Shown here piece by piece: positions 27,713 to 37,234 of a stretch of 64,000 nucleotides of DNA. Below the pieces are notes generated by a model. The model saw nothing but the letters and a program-made list of their open reading frames with translations, was not told the DNA's origin and made no database searches. The DNA is from Paradesertivirga mongoliensis (GTDB lineage: Bacteria; Bacteroidota; Bacteroidia; Sphingobacteriales; Sphingobacteriaceae). The stretch's first letter is position 1; every line of letters begins with the position of its first letter. The position numbers were made by a program, and so were the translations under genes. The stretch lies in NCBI RefSeq assembly GCF_024436395.1, contig NZ_JAFMZO010000001.1:1062181-1126180 (forward strand), given 5' to 3'.

Positions 27713-29242
27713 ATGAAGAAGATAGGGATAACACTTTTAACTGCATTTATTGGCGGAGCAGTTGCGATTGGTGGTTATAAACTAATCGAGAATCAGAACG
27801 CTGAGAATATGACGCTTGAAGAGCGGCAAAACGTATATTTCACGAAAAATCCTCAAAATATTTCTTCGGCCGGAGATGTGGATTTTGTTCAGGCGGCTGC
27901 TGCGGTTACACCGGCGGTAGTTCATATCAAAACTACATACGACGGATCCTCATCGTCAAGAAGTATGGAAGACCCTTTTGGCGGCATGTTTGAAGAATTT
28001 TTCGGCACTCCAAGGGGAGGAGGTCGCCAAAGAATGCCTCAATCGGCGTCTGGTTCTGGTGTGATCGTAACCCCAGACGGTTACATAGTTACCAACAACC
28101 ACGTAGTTGACAAGGCTAGTAAAATTGAGATTATTTTGCCAGACAATCGCTCGTACACCGCCAAGGTTATCGGAACTGATTCAAATACCGACCTTGCATT
28201 AGTTAAAGTGGAAGCTAAAAACCTTCCAGTTATAAAACTCGGTAATTCTGATAATGTTAGAGTAGGCGAGTGGGTTCTGGCAGTGGGGTATCCTCTATCT
28301 CTTCAGACTACGGTTACAGCCGGTATTGTAAGCGCAAAAGGACGGAGCATTGGGATTTTAAACGAAAATAATCAACGTAATTATCCTAACCGTGAGCAGC
28401 AAACCAGCCCGGTGGCAAGCTCGGCTATTGAATCATTTATTCAAACAGATGCTGCAATTAATCCTGGCAACAGCGGTGGAGCTTTGGTGAACACAGAAGG
28501 CGAGCTTATCGGAATAAATACTGCTATCGCTTCTCAAAGAGGAGGGTATGAAGGATATGGTTTCGCTATTCCGATAAATCTTGCCAAAAAGATTATGGAC
28601 GACTTTATCAAGTTCGGCTCGGTTAAAAGAGGATTTATTGGTGTTACTTTTAGAGAATTAGACGCCAGTGTGGCTAAAGAGCTTGGGGTAAATCAGATTA
28701 GCGGCCTTTATGTAAATGAAATAATGGAAGGCGGTGGCGCTGAGGCAGCAGGTTTGAAAAAAGGTGATATTATTACAAAGGTAGATGGTAACAAGATTCT
28801 TTCCTCTTCGGATTTGCAGGAGAAAGTTGGGCGCTTACGTCCCGGCGATAAAGTACAATTGAGCTATTTGAGAGACGGGTCTGAGCGAAGTACTAGCGTC
28901 ACGCTAAAAGGTGAAAGCTCTGTTAATATAGCATCCAACTCTAATGCAGCCAACAAAATTATTGCAGCATTAGGTGGTAACTTTGCATCGTTGACACCGG
29001 CTCAAAAGCAAAAATATCGTGTTAATAACGGCGTAGTTGTTACCGGTGTTCGTCAGGGCGGGTTGTTGCATGAGAACCAGATTACCAGGGGAACTATCAT
29101 TACGCATATTAATGGAAAGGCAGTTAATTCTCTGGACGATATTCAGGCTGCAGTGCTAGCTTCCAACAGCAATATTATGCGCATTGACGGTATTTCTACC
29201 GATGGTGTAAGATTCTGGGGAACATTTGAAATCGCGCGATAA
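27713..29242 (+). CDS. Serine protease of the DegP/HtrA family, 509 aa
   Basis: Periplasmic trypsin-like protease and chaperone acting in envelope protein quality control. An N-terminal hydrophobic segment (MKKIGITLLTAFIGGAVAIGGY) targets it to the envelope. The catalytic triad is visible as His in VTNNHVVD, Asp in SNTDLALVKV and Ser in NPGNSGGALVN. Two PDZ domains follow (about 310-400 and 410-505). The first PDZ has the typical GLYVNEIMEGGGAEAAGLKKGDII. The ATG at 27713 is preferred because the upstream TTG lies within a promoter element. Confidence 0.95.
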   Translation: MKKIGITLLTAFIGGAVAIGGYKLIENQNAENMTLEERQNVYFTKNPQNISSAGDVDFVQAAAAVTPAVVHIKTTYDGSSSSRSMEDPFGGMFEEFFGTPRGGGRQRMPQSASGSGVIVTPDGYIVTNNHVVDKASKIEIILPDNRSYTAKVIGTDSNTDLALVKVEAKNLPVIKLGNSDNVRVGEWVLAVGYPLSLQTTVTAGIVSAKGRSIGILNENNQRNYPNREQQTSPVASSAIESFIQTDAAINPGNSGGALVNTEGELIGINTAIASQRGGYEGYGFAIPINLAKKIMDDFIKFGSVKRGFIGVTFRELDASVAKELGVNQISGLYVNEIMEGGGAEAAGLKKGDIITKVDGNKILSSSDLQEKVGRLRPGDKVQLSYLRDGSERSTSVTLKGESSVNIASNSNAANKIIAALGGNFASLTPAQKQKYRVNNGVVVTGVRQGGLLHENQITRGTIITHINGKAVNSLDDIQAAVLASNSNIMRIDGISTDGVRFWGTFEIAR

Positions 29243-29265
29243 TTAGCAGCATATATTAAAACTCT

Positions 29266-29297
29266 AAGCCCTTCGTTTTAACGGAGGGCTTTTTTTA
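29266..29297 (+). terminator. Terminator of the DegP-type protease gene
   Basis: AAGCCCTTCGTT / AACGGAGGGCTT hairpin with one wobble pair and a 2-base loop, followed by a T run, just ahead of pdeM. Confidence 0.88.
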
Positions 29298-29307
29298 TTT
29301 TTACAGA

Positions 29308-29988
29308 ATGAATCTGCAGGGGCTGCGCTGGGCTTTTTTAAATCAACAACTTATCTTTCTGCCACAAAAAGCTATCTTCTGGGAAGAAGAAAAGGCTTTG
29401 ATTATTTCAGATCTCCATATCGGAAAGGTTGGCCATTTCAGAAAGGCTGGTATCGCCATCCCGAAGCTGCTGGAACAGGAAGAGCTTGCCGTTCTTTCAG
29501 ATCTGATACACCAGTATCGCCCCAGTCAACTAATTTTTTTAGGAGATCTGTTTCACAGCGATATAAATAACGACTGGAATTGGTTGCAGTTGTGGCGTGA
29601 AATGTTCCCCGCGCTCAGAATGCTTCTTATCCAGGGAAATCACGATGTTCTCCACCGCGATTATTACGAACAGGCTAATTTTGAGTTGTATGATAAGCTG
29701 GTTATTGGGCCGTTTTTATTCGTACACGATAAGTCTGATTATGATAAGACCCCGCCAGAGAATGCTTATATCTTAAGTGGCCATATTCATCCTGCGGTTC
29801 GTTTGCGTGGAAAGGCCAGGCAAAGTGTATTGCTGTCGTGTTTTTCATTTGGTAGAAATGCAGCAATTCTACCCGCTTTTGGAAAGTTTACAGGGAAGTG
29901 CTGCTTAAAGGAAAGTGAGGGCGATACCGTTTTCGGAATCCTGAAAGACAAGGTTATTCTATTGAAGCCTGTTTCAGAAAGTCATTAA
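29308..29988 (+). CDS. pdeM: Ligase-associated DNA damage response endonuclease PdeM, 226 aa
   Basis: Calcineurin-like metallophosphoesterase of the PdeM group, named for its frequent linkage with an ATP-dependent DNA ligase and a helicase in DNA repair cassettes. The metal-binding motifs are SDLHIGK (about 34-40), FLGDLFHS, LIQGNHDVLH and LSGHIHPAVRL. Here no ligase, helicase or exonuclease partner is adjacent, so it is an orphan copy. Its 3' end overlaps the convergent TlpA-like gene by 35 bases. Confidence 0.88.
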   Translation: MNLQGLRWAFLNQQLIFLPQKAIFWEEEKALIISDLHIGKVGHFRKAGIAIPKLLEQEELAVLSDLIHQYRPSQLIFLGDLFHSDINNDWNWLQLWREMFPALRMLLIQGNHDVLHRDYYEQANFELYDKLVIGPFLFVHDKSDYDKTPPENAYILSGHIHPAVRLRGKARQSVLLSCFSFGRNAAILPAFGKFTGKCCLKESEGDTVFGILKDKVILLKPVSESH

Positions 29989-31015
29989 TATAAATATTTA
30001 CACTCTCCACCGGGACGTCAAAGTCGACTATCTTTAAGTCTGGTCCGATAATTATATAACAGGGGAGTTTGTTAGTGTAAAAGTTTTCAAAGTTTTTTGA
30101 GTAGGCACCTTTAAAATCTGCCACATGTAACCAGCTTAAGCCATTTGCCGCAATTGCTTTCTTCCACCGCTCTTCTTTTTTATCAATAGCGATACCGAGT
30201 ATTTCGAAGCCGTTAGTATGATTTTTATCATAAAGGAATTTCAAATGCGGAATGTCATTTAAGCTCGGATTATTCCAGCTTGCCCAGAATGTTAACAGGG
30301 TCAGTTTGCCTTTTAGCAGATTCCTGTTAAACGGTTTTCCATCTGGCATGCGGCCTTCGATTTTTGGCATAGGGGCGCCCGGCCGGATTCGTGTATATCC
30401 TTCAATTTTATTCTTTGCATTTTCTGAATACGCTGTTTCGGTTACTTCAGGATCAAGGAGGCGAAATAATTTATCATAATAGCCTGGGTTCTCTCGCATA
30501 TCTTTCTCACTAACTTGATTTAGAAGATATCCTGATACCGGCGATTTAGAATGTTTTCTTACAAAATTCTCCAGGTTTGAGAGGTCAGGTAAATCTGACA
30601 AATAAAAGTAAGATAGCTCATTTTGAAACTTAACCTGAGTTTTTACAAGAGGATACCTTTGGATACTTGCCGAATCTAACACAAAATTGTATTCGCCCTC
30701 TGCAAGATAAATTGGATACTCCACAGTTTTATTTTTGCCACCGCTAAACAATATTTTCAATTTAAAGAACTCTGCCCGGTCCGGTATGGCTGATATCTGG
30801 AATTTTTCGTCGACGATATTTGCATCCCACAACTTACCATGCCCGCTGATTTCTATTACTGCATTTTTGATGCCTTTTACGCGGCCATTTATGGTCGTTT
30901 CTTTTTGATGACATCCGGTTAGTAAGGATAAAATAAAAATTGCCCATGCATAAGGGATGATTGTTTTCAAAATAAATGGGTTTTCTAGCTTAGTGTTTAG
31001 TTTTTGAATAGTCAT
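29954..31015 (-). CDS. TlpA-like thioredoxin-fold lipoprotein lacking the CxxC motif, 353 aa
   Basis: Envelope lipoprotein with an N-terminal lipobox (LLTGC, Cys35). A DUF4369-like beta domain covers about 40-120, a helical linker follows, and a C-terminal AhpC/TSA-TlpA thioredoxin fold spans about 211-350. In normal TlpA proteins the fold contains WCxxC. Here the segment reads FWASWNNPS (residues 243-251), with Asn248 and Ser251 in place of the two cysteines. It therefore cannot act as a standard disulfide reductase. The TlpA-like fold is otherwise intact (ILGIAID, LPCYIIIGPDLKIV). A binding or structural role is possible. It is a single-gene unit. Confidence 0.85.
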   Translation of the reverse strand: MTIQKLNTKLENPFILKTIIPYAWAIFILSLLTGCHQKETTINGRVKGIKNAVIEISGHGKLWDANIVDEKFQISAIPDRAEFFKLKILFSGGKNKTVEYPIYLAEGEYNFVLDSASIQRYPLVKTQVKFQNELSYFYLSDLPDLSNLENFVRKHSKSPVSGYLLNQVSEKDMRENPGYYDKLFRLLDPEVTETAYSENAKNKIEGYTRIRPGAPMPKIEGRMPDGKPFNRNLLKGKLTLLTFWASWNNPSLNDIPHLKFLYDKNHTNGFEILGIAIDKKEERWKKAIAANGLSWLHVADFKGAYSKNFENFYTNKLPCYIIIGPDLKIVDFDVPVESVNIYINDFLKQASIE

Positions 31016-31242
31016 TTTTTGTGATTCGTAAAATCTTTGTATTTAAATCGAAAAAAACGATATTTTTCGAGTTTAAAAATGATTTTATTAGGCGATATAT
31101 GCGATGAATTCAATTTATTTTGAATGATTTTTCCAAATTCACTAAAAACTATAATTAGTCATTTTCTTTTTTAGAACGTTTCTAAATAAATCAAAACTCT
31201 TTCGAAAGCTAAAATTGGTTATATATGTAAGCCCATTTTGAA

Positions 31243-31250
31243 TACTTTTG
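31243..31250 (+). promoter_or_regulatory. -7 element of the sdhCAB promoter
   Basis: TACTTTTG matches TAnnTTTG exactly and lies 33 bases before the sdhC start codon. No clear TTTG was found at the -33 spacing. Confidence 0.5.
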
Positions 31251-31282
31251 CATCTCTTAAATATTAAATCTAACAAAAAGTA

Positions 31283-32080
31283 ATGAGCAGTTTCACTAAA
31301 ACTTTCTCCACCACCATGGGAAAGAAATTGATTATGAGCTTAACGGGTCTTTTTCTGGCCCTGTTTCTCGTCGTCCATCTTATCGGAAACTTACAGCTGT
31401 TTAAGGATGATGCGGGTAAGGCCTTCAATGAGTATTCATATTTTATGACTCATTTTTTACCAATTAAGATCATTTCGTATGTTCTTTATCTTTCAATTGT
31501 GTTGCATGCGCTTTATGCTCTGTTCATCACTATAAGGAATAACAAGGCCCGGCCTGTAGGCTATGCGCAATATAATGGCTCGGCAAACAGTTCCTGGAGT
31601 TCAAGAAATATGGGAATATTAGGTACCATACTTCTAATCTTTATTGTGATTCACATGAAAAGTTTCTGGTGGGAATATCACAATGGAGATCTTCCATATG
31701 CCCGTTACGAAATGAGTTTATCGAATCCTGCGGATGTAACTTTCACTCCGCTGCCCTTTGATGGAAACCCGCTTGTACATTCAGAATATGTAGACAGTCA
31801 AAGCGGCAAAGAAGTGGTTGTAGCAAAAGATCTTTATAAGATTGTGGTTGACGCCTTCGGTCGCTTATGGTATGTTATTCTTTATGTATTATCCATGATT
31901 GCTATGGGCTTTCATCTTTACCACGGTTTTCAAAGTGGCTTCCAAACATTAGGGTTTGATCATAACAAGTATTTCCCTGCAATCAAATTTCTTGGCTTAT
32001 GGGTGTTTAGTATTATAATTCCTGCCCTGTTTGCTGCAATGCCTATATATATATATTTAAAACAATTCGGCCTTATTTAG
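31283..32080 (+). CDS. sdhC: Succinate dehydrogenase / fumarate reductase cytochrome b subunit, 265 aa
   Basis: Membrane anchor of complex II that binds haem b and menaquinone. About five hydrophobic helices are visible, including LIMSLTGLFLALFLVVHLIGNLQLF (residues 15-39), SIVLHALYALFITI, GILGTILLIFIVIHMKSFWW, YVLSMIAMGFHLYHGFQSGFQTLG and a final helix, with the conserved His residues expected for the haem ligands. This is the single-chain b558 type usual in Bacteroidota. It is first in sdhCAB. Confidence 0.95.
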   Translation: MSSFTKTFSTTMGKKLIMSLTGLFLALFLVVHLIGNLQLFKDDAGKAFNEYSYFMTHFLPIKIISYVLYLSIVLHALYALFITIRNNKARPVGYAQYNGSANSSWSSRNMGILGTILLIFIVIHMKSFWWEYHNGDLPYARYEMSLSNPADVTFTPLPFDGNPLVHSEYVDSQSGKEVVVAKDLYKIVVDAFGRLWYVILYVLSMIAMGFHLYHGFQSGFQTLGFDHNKYFPAIKFLGLWVFSIIIPALFAAMPIYIYLKQFGLI

Positions 32081-32102
32081 GCACATAAAATAATTTTCTG
32101 CG

Positions 32103-34037
32103 ATGATTTTAGATTCTAAAATACCAGAGGGACCTTTAGCTGAAAAGTGGTCCAAGCATAAATTCAACTTAAAACTTGTTAACCCTGCCAATAAGAGAAA
32201 ATATACTGTTATTGTAGTTGGTAGCGGTTTAGCAGGTGCTTCGGCTGCTGCTTCCCTGGCAGAGCTTGGTTATAACGTAAAAGTTTTCTGTTTTCAAGAC
32301 AGCCCTCGCCGGGCGCACTCTATCGCCGCGCAAGGTGGTATCAATGCTGCCAAGAATTATCGTAACGATGGTGATAGTGTTTATCGCTTGTTTTACGATA
32401 CCATTAAAGGCGGTGACTACCGTGCACGGGAAGCAAACGTTCACCGTTTAGCTGAAGAGTCGGTCAATATTATTGATCAATGTGTGGCTCAGGGTGTACC
32501 ATTTGCACGCGAGTACGGCGGATTACTGGATAACCGTTCTTTTGGAGGTTCTCAGGTATCACGTACGTTTTATGCTCGCGGCCAAACCGGACAGCAACTG
32601 TTGCTAGGGGCATATTCTGCTCTGAACCGTCAAATTCATGAGGGTAAAGTGAAAATGTACAACCGCCACGAGATGCTTGAGCTGGTGGTAGTTGATGGTA
32701 AAGCTCAGGGTATAATTACCAGAGATCTTATTTCAGGGAAATTAGAAACTCATGCAGGCCACGCGGTTCTTTTAGCCACTGGTGGTTACGGAAACGTATT
32801 TTATCTTTCTACAAACGCCATGGGTAGCAACACTACTGCAATCTGGCGTGCACATAAAAAAGGCGCTTTCTTCGGAAACCCTTGCTATACGCAAATTCAC
32901 CCCACCTGTATTCCTGTAAGTGGTGATCACCAGTCTAAGCTTACGCTGATGTCTGAGTCGTTGCGTAACGACGGACGTGTTTGGGTTCCAAAAACCCAGG
33001 CAATGGCCGAGCAGATCCGTAAAGGGCAATTAAAGGCGAGTGATGTGAAGGAGGATGACAGAGATTATTTCCTGGAGCGCAAGTATCCATCTTTCGGAAA
33101 TCTTGTTCCCCGCGATGTTGCTTCGCGTAATGCCAAAGAAGCAGTTGATGACGGACGTGGTGTTGGTGGGTCGGGTAAAGCAGTTTATCTTGATTTTTCT
33201 GATGCGATTCAGCGCTTAGGGCAGCCGGCAATTCAGGCCAAATACGGTAACCTGTTTGATATGTACTATCAGATTACCGACGAAAATCCTTACGAGTTAC
33301 CAATGCGTATTTATCCTGCGGTTCACTACACGATGGGCGGCCTTTGGGTAGATTATAATCTTCAGACTACTATCCCGGGATTGTATGCTTTGGGTGAGTG
33401 TAATTTCTCTGACCACGGAGCAAACCGTTTGGGAGCTTCTGCTCTGATGCAAGGCCTGGCCGACGGATATTTTGTGATACCATATACTTTAGGCGATTAC
33501 CTTGCGGGAATTGGTCCGAAGCCGGTTGATACCAGTCATCCCGCTTTCGCTGAAGCGCAAAAAGCTGTGGAGAACAGGTTAAACACCCTTTTATCACTAA
33601 AAGGAAATAAAACCGTGGATGAATATCACCGTGAGTTGGGTAACATTATGTGGGAATACTGCGGTATGGCACGTAACGAAGCCGGACTTACGAAAGCTAA
33701 AGGTCTTATTCAGGCTTTAAAAGCAGATTTCTGGAAGAACGCAATTGTGGTAGGAAAGAATGAAGAATTGAATATGTCGCTTGAAAAGGCCGGCCGTGTT
33801 GCAGATTTTATCGAACTTGGTGAGCTTATGGTTGACGATGCCTTGCATCGCAGAGAATCATGCGGAGGCCACTTCCGTGAAGAAAGCCAGACCGAAGAAG
33901 GTGAAGCACTACGCGATGACGATAATTTTGCTTATGTAGCCGCATGGGAATTTACAGGCGAAAATATGCCAGAGCAATTGAACAAAGAGCATTTGGTATA
34001 CGAAAATGTTAAGTTGACACAACGTAGTTATAAATAG
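32103..34037 (+). CDS. sdhA: Succinate dehydrogenase / fumarate reductase flavoprotein subunit, 644 aa
   Basis: Catalytic FAD subunit of complex II, oxidising succinate to fumarate in the TCA cycle. The FAD fold is [21 protein letters not shown] (about 37-57), the flavin-linkage region is [14 protein letters not shown], and the substrate-binding region includes [11 protein letters not shown]. The later segments [10 protein letters not shown] and [30 protein letters not shown] are diagnostic. It starts 22 bases after sdhC. Confidence 0.97.
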   Translation: MILDSKIPEGPLAEKWSKHKFNLKLVNPANKRKYTVIVVGSGLAGASAAASLAELGYNVKVFCFQDSPRRAHSIAAQGGINAAKNYRNDGDSVYRLFYDTIKGGDYRAREANVHRLAEESVNIIDQCVAQGVPFAREYGGLLDNRSFGGSQVSRTFYARGQTGQQLLLGAYSALNRQIHEGKVKMYNRHEMLELVVVDGKAQGIITRDLISGKLETHAGHAVLLATGGYGNVFYLSTNAMGSNTTAIWRAHKKGAFFGNPCYTQIHPTCIPVSGDHQSKLTLMSESLRNDGRVWVPKTQAMAEQIRKGQLKASDVKEDDRDYFLERKYPSFGNLVPRDVASRNAKEAVDDGRGVGGSGKAVYLDFSDAIQRLGQPAIQAKYGNLFDMYYQITDENPYELPMRIYPAVHYTMGGLWVDYNLQTTIPGLYALGECNFSDHGANRLGASALMQGLADGYFVIPYTLGDYLAGIGPKPVDTSHPAFAEAQKAVENRLNTLLSLKGNKTVDEYHRELGNIMWEYCGMARNEAGLTKAKGLIQALKADFWKNAIVVGKNEELNMSLEKAGRVADFIELGELMVDDALHRRESCGGHFREESQTEEGEALRDDDNFAYVAAWEFTGENMPEQLNKEHLVYENVKLTQRSYK

Positions 34038-34097
34038 AATCAAGATATAAGAAACAGAGACAAGAAGGAACGGATTAGTCTTGATTCTAGCTTCTTG
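34035..34097 (+). repeat. Inverted repeat in the sdhA-sdhB spacer
   Basis: Perfect 11-bp repeat TAGAATCAAGA (34035-34045, containing the sdhA stop codon) and TCTTGATTCTA (34079-34089). A second shorter pair, CAAGAAG / CTTCTTG, is nested around it. It resembles the dispersed TCTTGATTC repeats seen in related genomes and could form a hairpin inside the operon mRNA. Confidence 0.6.
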
Positions 34098-34117
34098 ACT
34101 CTCAAATCTAACAACAG

Positions 34118-34885
34118 ATGAGCGGAAACATGAATTTAACCCTTAAAGTCTGGAGGCAGGCAAATGCCAGCGACAAGGGAGGATTTGTTACTTACAAAGC
34201 AGAAAATATTTCTCCGGATATGTCATTCCTGGAGATGCTTGACGTAGTAAATGAAGATTTATTAAAAAAGGGTACAGACCCTATCCATTTTGACCACGAT
34301 TGTCGCGAAGGTATTTGCGGAATGTGTTCATTATATATTAATGGTCGCCCGCATGGGCCAAAGCGTGCAATCACCACTTGCCAATTGCATATGCGCAGTT
34401 TTAAAGACGGTGAAACCATCACTATTGAACCATGGCGTGCAACAGCTTTCCCGGTTATTAAGGATCTGGCGGTTGATCGCTCTGCATTCGACAGAATTCA
34501 GCAGGCTGGTGGTTATGTTTCGGTGAATACTGGCGGTGTGCCTGATGCTAACGAAATAGCTATTCCAAAAGTGATAGCGGATGAAGCGTTTAACTCGGCG
34601 ACCTGTATTCAATGCGGCGCTTGCGTAGCGGCTTGTAAAAATGCCTCTGCGATGCTTTTTGTTTCAGCTAAGGTATCTCAACTGGCATTATTACCTCAGG
34701 GACAGCCAGAGCGTTACCGTCGTGTACAATCGATGGTTGCGCAAATGGATGCCGAAGGATTTGGTGGTTGTACCAACACTGGAGCCTGCGAAATTGAATG
34801 TCCGAAAGAGATCTCAATGACGAATATAAATCGGATGAGACGCGACTTTTTCACGGCTAAGCTTTTTAAAGAAGAAGAAATTTAA
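34118..34885 (+). CDS. sdhB: Succinate dehydrogenase / fumarate reductase iron-sulfur subunit, 255 aa
   Basis: Electron-transfer subunit of complex II. The [2Fe-2S] ferredoxin domain has [31 protein letters not shown] (about residues 58-90). The C-terminal domain carries [19 protein letters not shown] and [17 protein letters not shown] for the [4Fe-4S] and [3Fe-4S] clusters. It is last in sdhCAB, and a hairpin follows. Confidence 0.97.
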   Translation: MSGNMNLTLKVWRQANASDKGGFVTYKAENISPDMSFLEMLDVVNEDLLKKGTDPIHFDHDCREGICGMCSLYINGRPHGPKRAITTCQLHMRSFKDGETITIEPWRATAFPVIKDLAVDRSAFDRIQQAGGYVSVNTGGVPDANEIAIPKVIADEAFNSATCIQCGACVAACKNASAMLFVSAKVSQLALLPQGQPERYRRVQSMVAQMDAEGFGGCTNTGACEIECPKEISMTNINRMRRDFFTAKLFKEEEI

Positions 34886-34921
34886 GTAGTTTTGTTGCCA
34901 CGAGGCAAGGAGGAAATTTAA

Positions 34922-34951
34922 AGAGCCCTGAGGTGAAAACGTCAGGGCTCT
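34922..34951. terminator. Hairpin between sdhB and the M56 gene
   Basis: Perfect 10-bp inverted repeat AGAGCCCTGA / TCAGGGCTCT, lying between the convergent genes. The T runs are weak, so efficiency is uncertain. Confidence 0.65.
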
Positions 34952-34961
34952 CTGCTTGTAG

Positions 34962-36812
34962 TTACTTTTTTGAAGTAATAATTATGACGCCGTTTTTGCC
35001 TTTTTCACCGTATATCGCGGTAGCTGCGCTGTCTTTTTGTACTGAAATGGCTTCGATACGGGATGGCTGGATCTTTTGAAATTGTTCTGATGTTATTTCC
35101 TTTCCATCCAATATATAAAGAGGTTTCTCCTTAAGGTTAGATCCATTAATTCTAAGGCTCAAATTATGTGAGGGGTCCGGTTTCCAAATACGAACGTTCT
35201 TCCCTTTTATTCCCTCTGCAGTAGTAATAGAAAGGGTGCCATTTGTTGAGCCATCATCATTCTTAGTTACCGATATGCTTCGGATATCCGAGGCTTTAAT
35301 TCCAAGTAAGTCGGCATATTCAGCTTCCGTAGCAGTTCCAAAATTGAAGCCGGAAGGTATATCTTTTTGAAATCGTTTACCGTCAATAAAGATCACCGGG
35401 TTAACCCCCGCTCTGAATACTGGACCGTTCGGCTGACTGGGTGTACTTAAGCCTTTTTTGTCCTCAGAGTTCTTTTCGTTTGATTCGTAATTGAGCATTA
35501 GAGGCAAGGTATACTGTACCCGCACAGGTTTTCCATTTTGGATCCCCGGAAGCCATTTTTGTGAGCTTGATAGCAGTCTAACGGCCTCCTCTCCGGTGCC
35601 ATGTTTTAAATCCCTAAGCACGCGGATATTGGTGAGTGTTCCATCTTTCTCGACTACAAAAGTGACTATTAGTCTGCCTGAAACTTTTGCTGTCTGTGCC
35701 TCTTTTGGAAATTTATACTCCTTTCCAATCCATTTGTAAAATGCTTCCATTCCGCCAGGATACCGGGGCATTGTTTCAACTTCGGCTACCCCAAGTAAGC
35801 TACTATCCCGATCAATTTCAGGCTGAATGATTTCTGCTAATCGCGGCTTTTCTGACTTTGCTAAAATATCCTCATTAGAAACTGCCTCAGTTTGGACGGT
35901 ACCAGCTGTGCTTTGAATAAAAATTTCTTTGTTGCCAGTTATTTTAAGTTCACTCGCGGCCTCTATTGAGCTTTCAATTTTAGTAAGGCTTTCCGACTTG
36001 ATGGTCGCCGAGGAAAATATGACCATCGAAGCAAACAGCGGAGCAGCAAGCCCATATTTTAGCAGTGCCGTTTTTCGGGATTTGGTTTTGTAAAGCATCA
36101 TGACTCGTTTTTTTAGGAGTGACTGGTTGAAAAAATTGTTCGTTAGTTGTTCTTTCCGGATTCCAAAGACGTTGCTTACCAGGAGAAGAGCATAGTCAGA
36201 TTTCCCCTTCTCGGCCGAGGCCACCTCATCTGCAATAAATTCGTGGATAAATTTTACAGATCTTTTGTATCCATATACTACCGGGTTAAACCAGTTTATA
36301 ATATTGATAAGCTCAAAAAATATAACGTCTGCAGAATGTAATTGGGATGCGTGAACTTTTTCATGCTTTACAATCGATTCCCTTGACGGAAGATCTTCCG
36401 ATACTTTTATTTTAGTGAAAAACGATTGAGCCCGGCTCCCCTCCTTAAAGCTCCTATTAACTTTCGATAGCTGCCATATAAACCGGCAAAGGAAGAAAAG
36501 AGCTCCACTCAGATAGATGATGCTTAGCCATTCCATCAAACTGAGGTTACTATCTGTCGCTGCAGGTGCACTTAAAGTAATTACCGGCGATACTGCAATT
36601 ACATAAGTTACCTGTTCAATTTCTTTGGTTACAAACATGGATCGCACCCAATCCGACTGCACAGCCGGTATGATAAACGATAGTACACCCGATGCCAGCA
36701 GGAATATCCTGTTCCATTTAAAGAACGTCTCATTCTTTAACACAAGTTCATAGAATGCGTAAAACAAGATCAGGTAGATATTTACCTGGATGAGGTAGGA
36801 TGGCCAATTCAT
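34962..36812 (-). CDS. M56 (BlaR1-like) membrane metallopeptidase with TonB and plug-like C-terminal domains, 616 aa
   Basis: Probable signal-sensing inner-membrane protease paired with a BlaI-type repressor. The N-terminal helices (residues 1-60 and 93-117) are followed by the zinc site HEKVH (H150, E151, H154) and EFIADEVA, where a downstream acidic ligand is expected. Another helix follows at about 245-265. A TonB C-terminal domain (about 345-430, MPRYPGGMEAFYKWIGKEYKFP) and a TonB-receptor plug-like end (about 565-616, LYILDGKEITSEQFQKIQPSRIEAISVQKD) replace the beta-lactam-binding domain of BlaR1. The gene starts one base after the blaI-like stop codon. Confidence 0.88.
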   Translation of the reverse strand: MNWPSYLIQVNIYLILFYAFYELVLKNETFFKWNRIFLLASGVLSFIIPAVQSDWVRSMFVTKEIEQVTYVIAVSPVITLSAPAATDSNLSLMEWLSIIYLSGALFFLCRFIWQLSKVNRSFKEGSRAQSFFTKIKVSEDLPSRESIVKHEKVHASQLHSADVIFFELINIINWFNPVVYGYKRSVKFIHEFIADEVASAEKGKSDYALLLVSNVFGIRKEQLTNNFFNQSLLKKRVMMLYKTKSRKTALLKYGLAAPLFASMVIFSSATIKSESLTKIESSIEAASELKITGNKEIFIQSTAGTVQTEAVSNEDILAKSEKPRLAEIIQPEIDRDSSLLGVAEVETMPRYPGGMEAFYKWIGKEYKFPKEAQTAKVSGRLIVTFVVEKDGTLTNIRVLRDLKHGTGEEAVRLLSSSQKWLPGIQNGKPVRVQYTLPLMLNYESNEKNSEDKKGLSTPSQPNGPVFRAGVNPVIFIDGKRFQKDIPSGFNFGTATEAEYADLLGIKASDIRSISVTKNDDGSTNGTLSITTAEGIKGKNVRIWKPDPSHNLSLRINGSNLKEKPLYILDGKEITSEQFQKIQPSRIEAISVQKDSAATAIYGEKGKNGVIIITSKK

Positions 36813-36813
36813 A

Positions 36814-37185
36814 TTATTTTTTCTTTAGGTTTTGAATCAGTTTTAAGATCTCGTCGGCTTCCTTTAAGTCGATCTTTTCTTTCTTCACAAAGAATGAAAA
36901 CATGTTTTCTACAGAGTTGCCAAAGTATCCGCTAAGAAGCTTTTCGGTGGCGAAGCTTTTATATTGCTCTTTACTTACCACCGGGAAATATCTGTGACTC
37001 TTGCCAAAAGCTTCGTGCTCAACAAATCCTTTAGTCTCTAATATTCTGATGATGGTAGAAACTGTATTGTAAGCAGGCTTAGGCTGGGGTAGCTCATCTA
37101 TCACCTCCTTCACAAATGCTTTTTCCAGCGCCCATAATATCTGCATGATCTGTTCCTCGGCTTTTGTAAGTTCTTTCAATTCCAT
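36814..37185 (-). CDS. BlaI/MecI/CopY family transcriptional repressor, 123 aa
   Basis: Winged-helix repressor expected to be cleaved or released through the M56 partner encoded next. The family signature is LTKAEEQIMQILWALEKAFVKEVIDELPQPKPAYNTVSTIIRILETKGFVEHEAFGKSHRYFPVVS. The ATG at 37185 was chosen because a longer frame to 37206 would begin inside the -7 promoter element at 37204-37211. An alternative ATG lies at 37194. Two operator-like palindromes overlap the promoter, implying autoregulation. Confidence 0.93.
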   Translation of the reverse strand: MELKELTKAEEQIMQILWALEKAFVKEVIDELPQPKPAYNTVSTIIRILETKGFVEHEAFGKSHRYFPVVSKEQYKSFATEKLLSGYFGNSVENMFSFFVKKEKIDLKEADEILKLIQNLKKK

Positions 37186-37203
37186 AATATTCATCTTCTT
37201 AAA

Positions 37204-37234
37204 CAAACGTAAAACTAATTATTTAGTTTTCAAA
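37204..37234 (-). promoter_or_regulatory. Promoter of the blaI-M56 operon
   Basis: On the minus strand TTTG (37231-37234), exactly 19 bases, then TACGTTTG (37204-37211): a full match to TTTG-N19-TAnnTTTG. The 19-base spacer is almost entirely occupied by the first operator-like palindrome. Confidence 0.85.
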
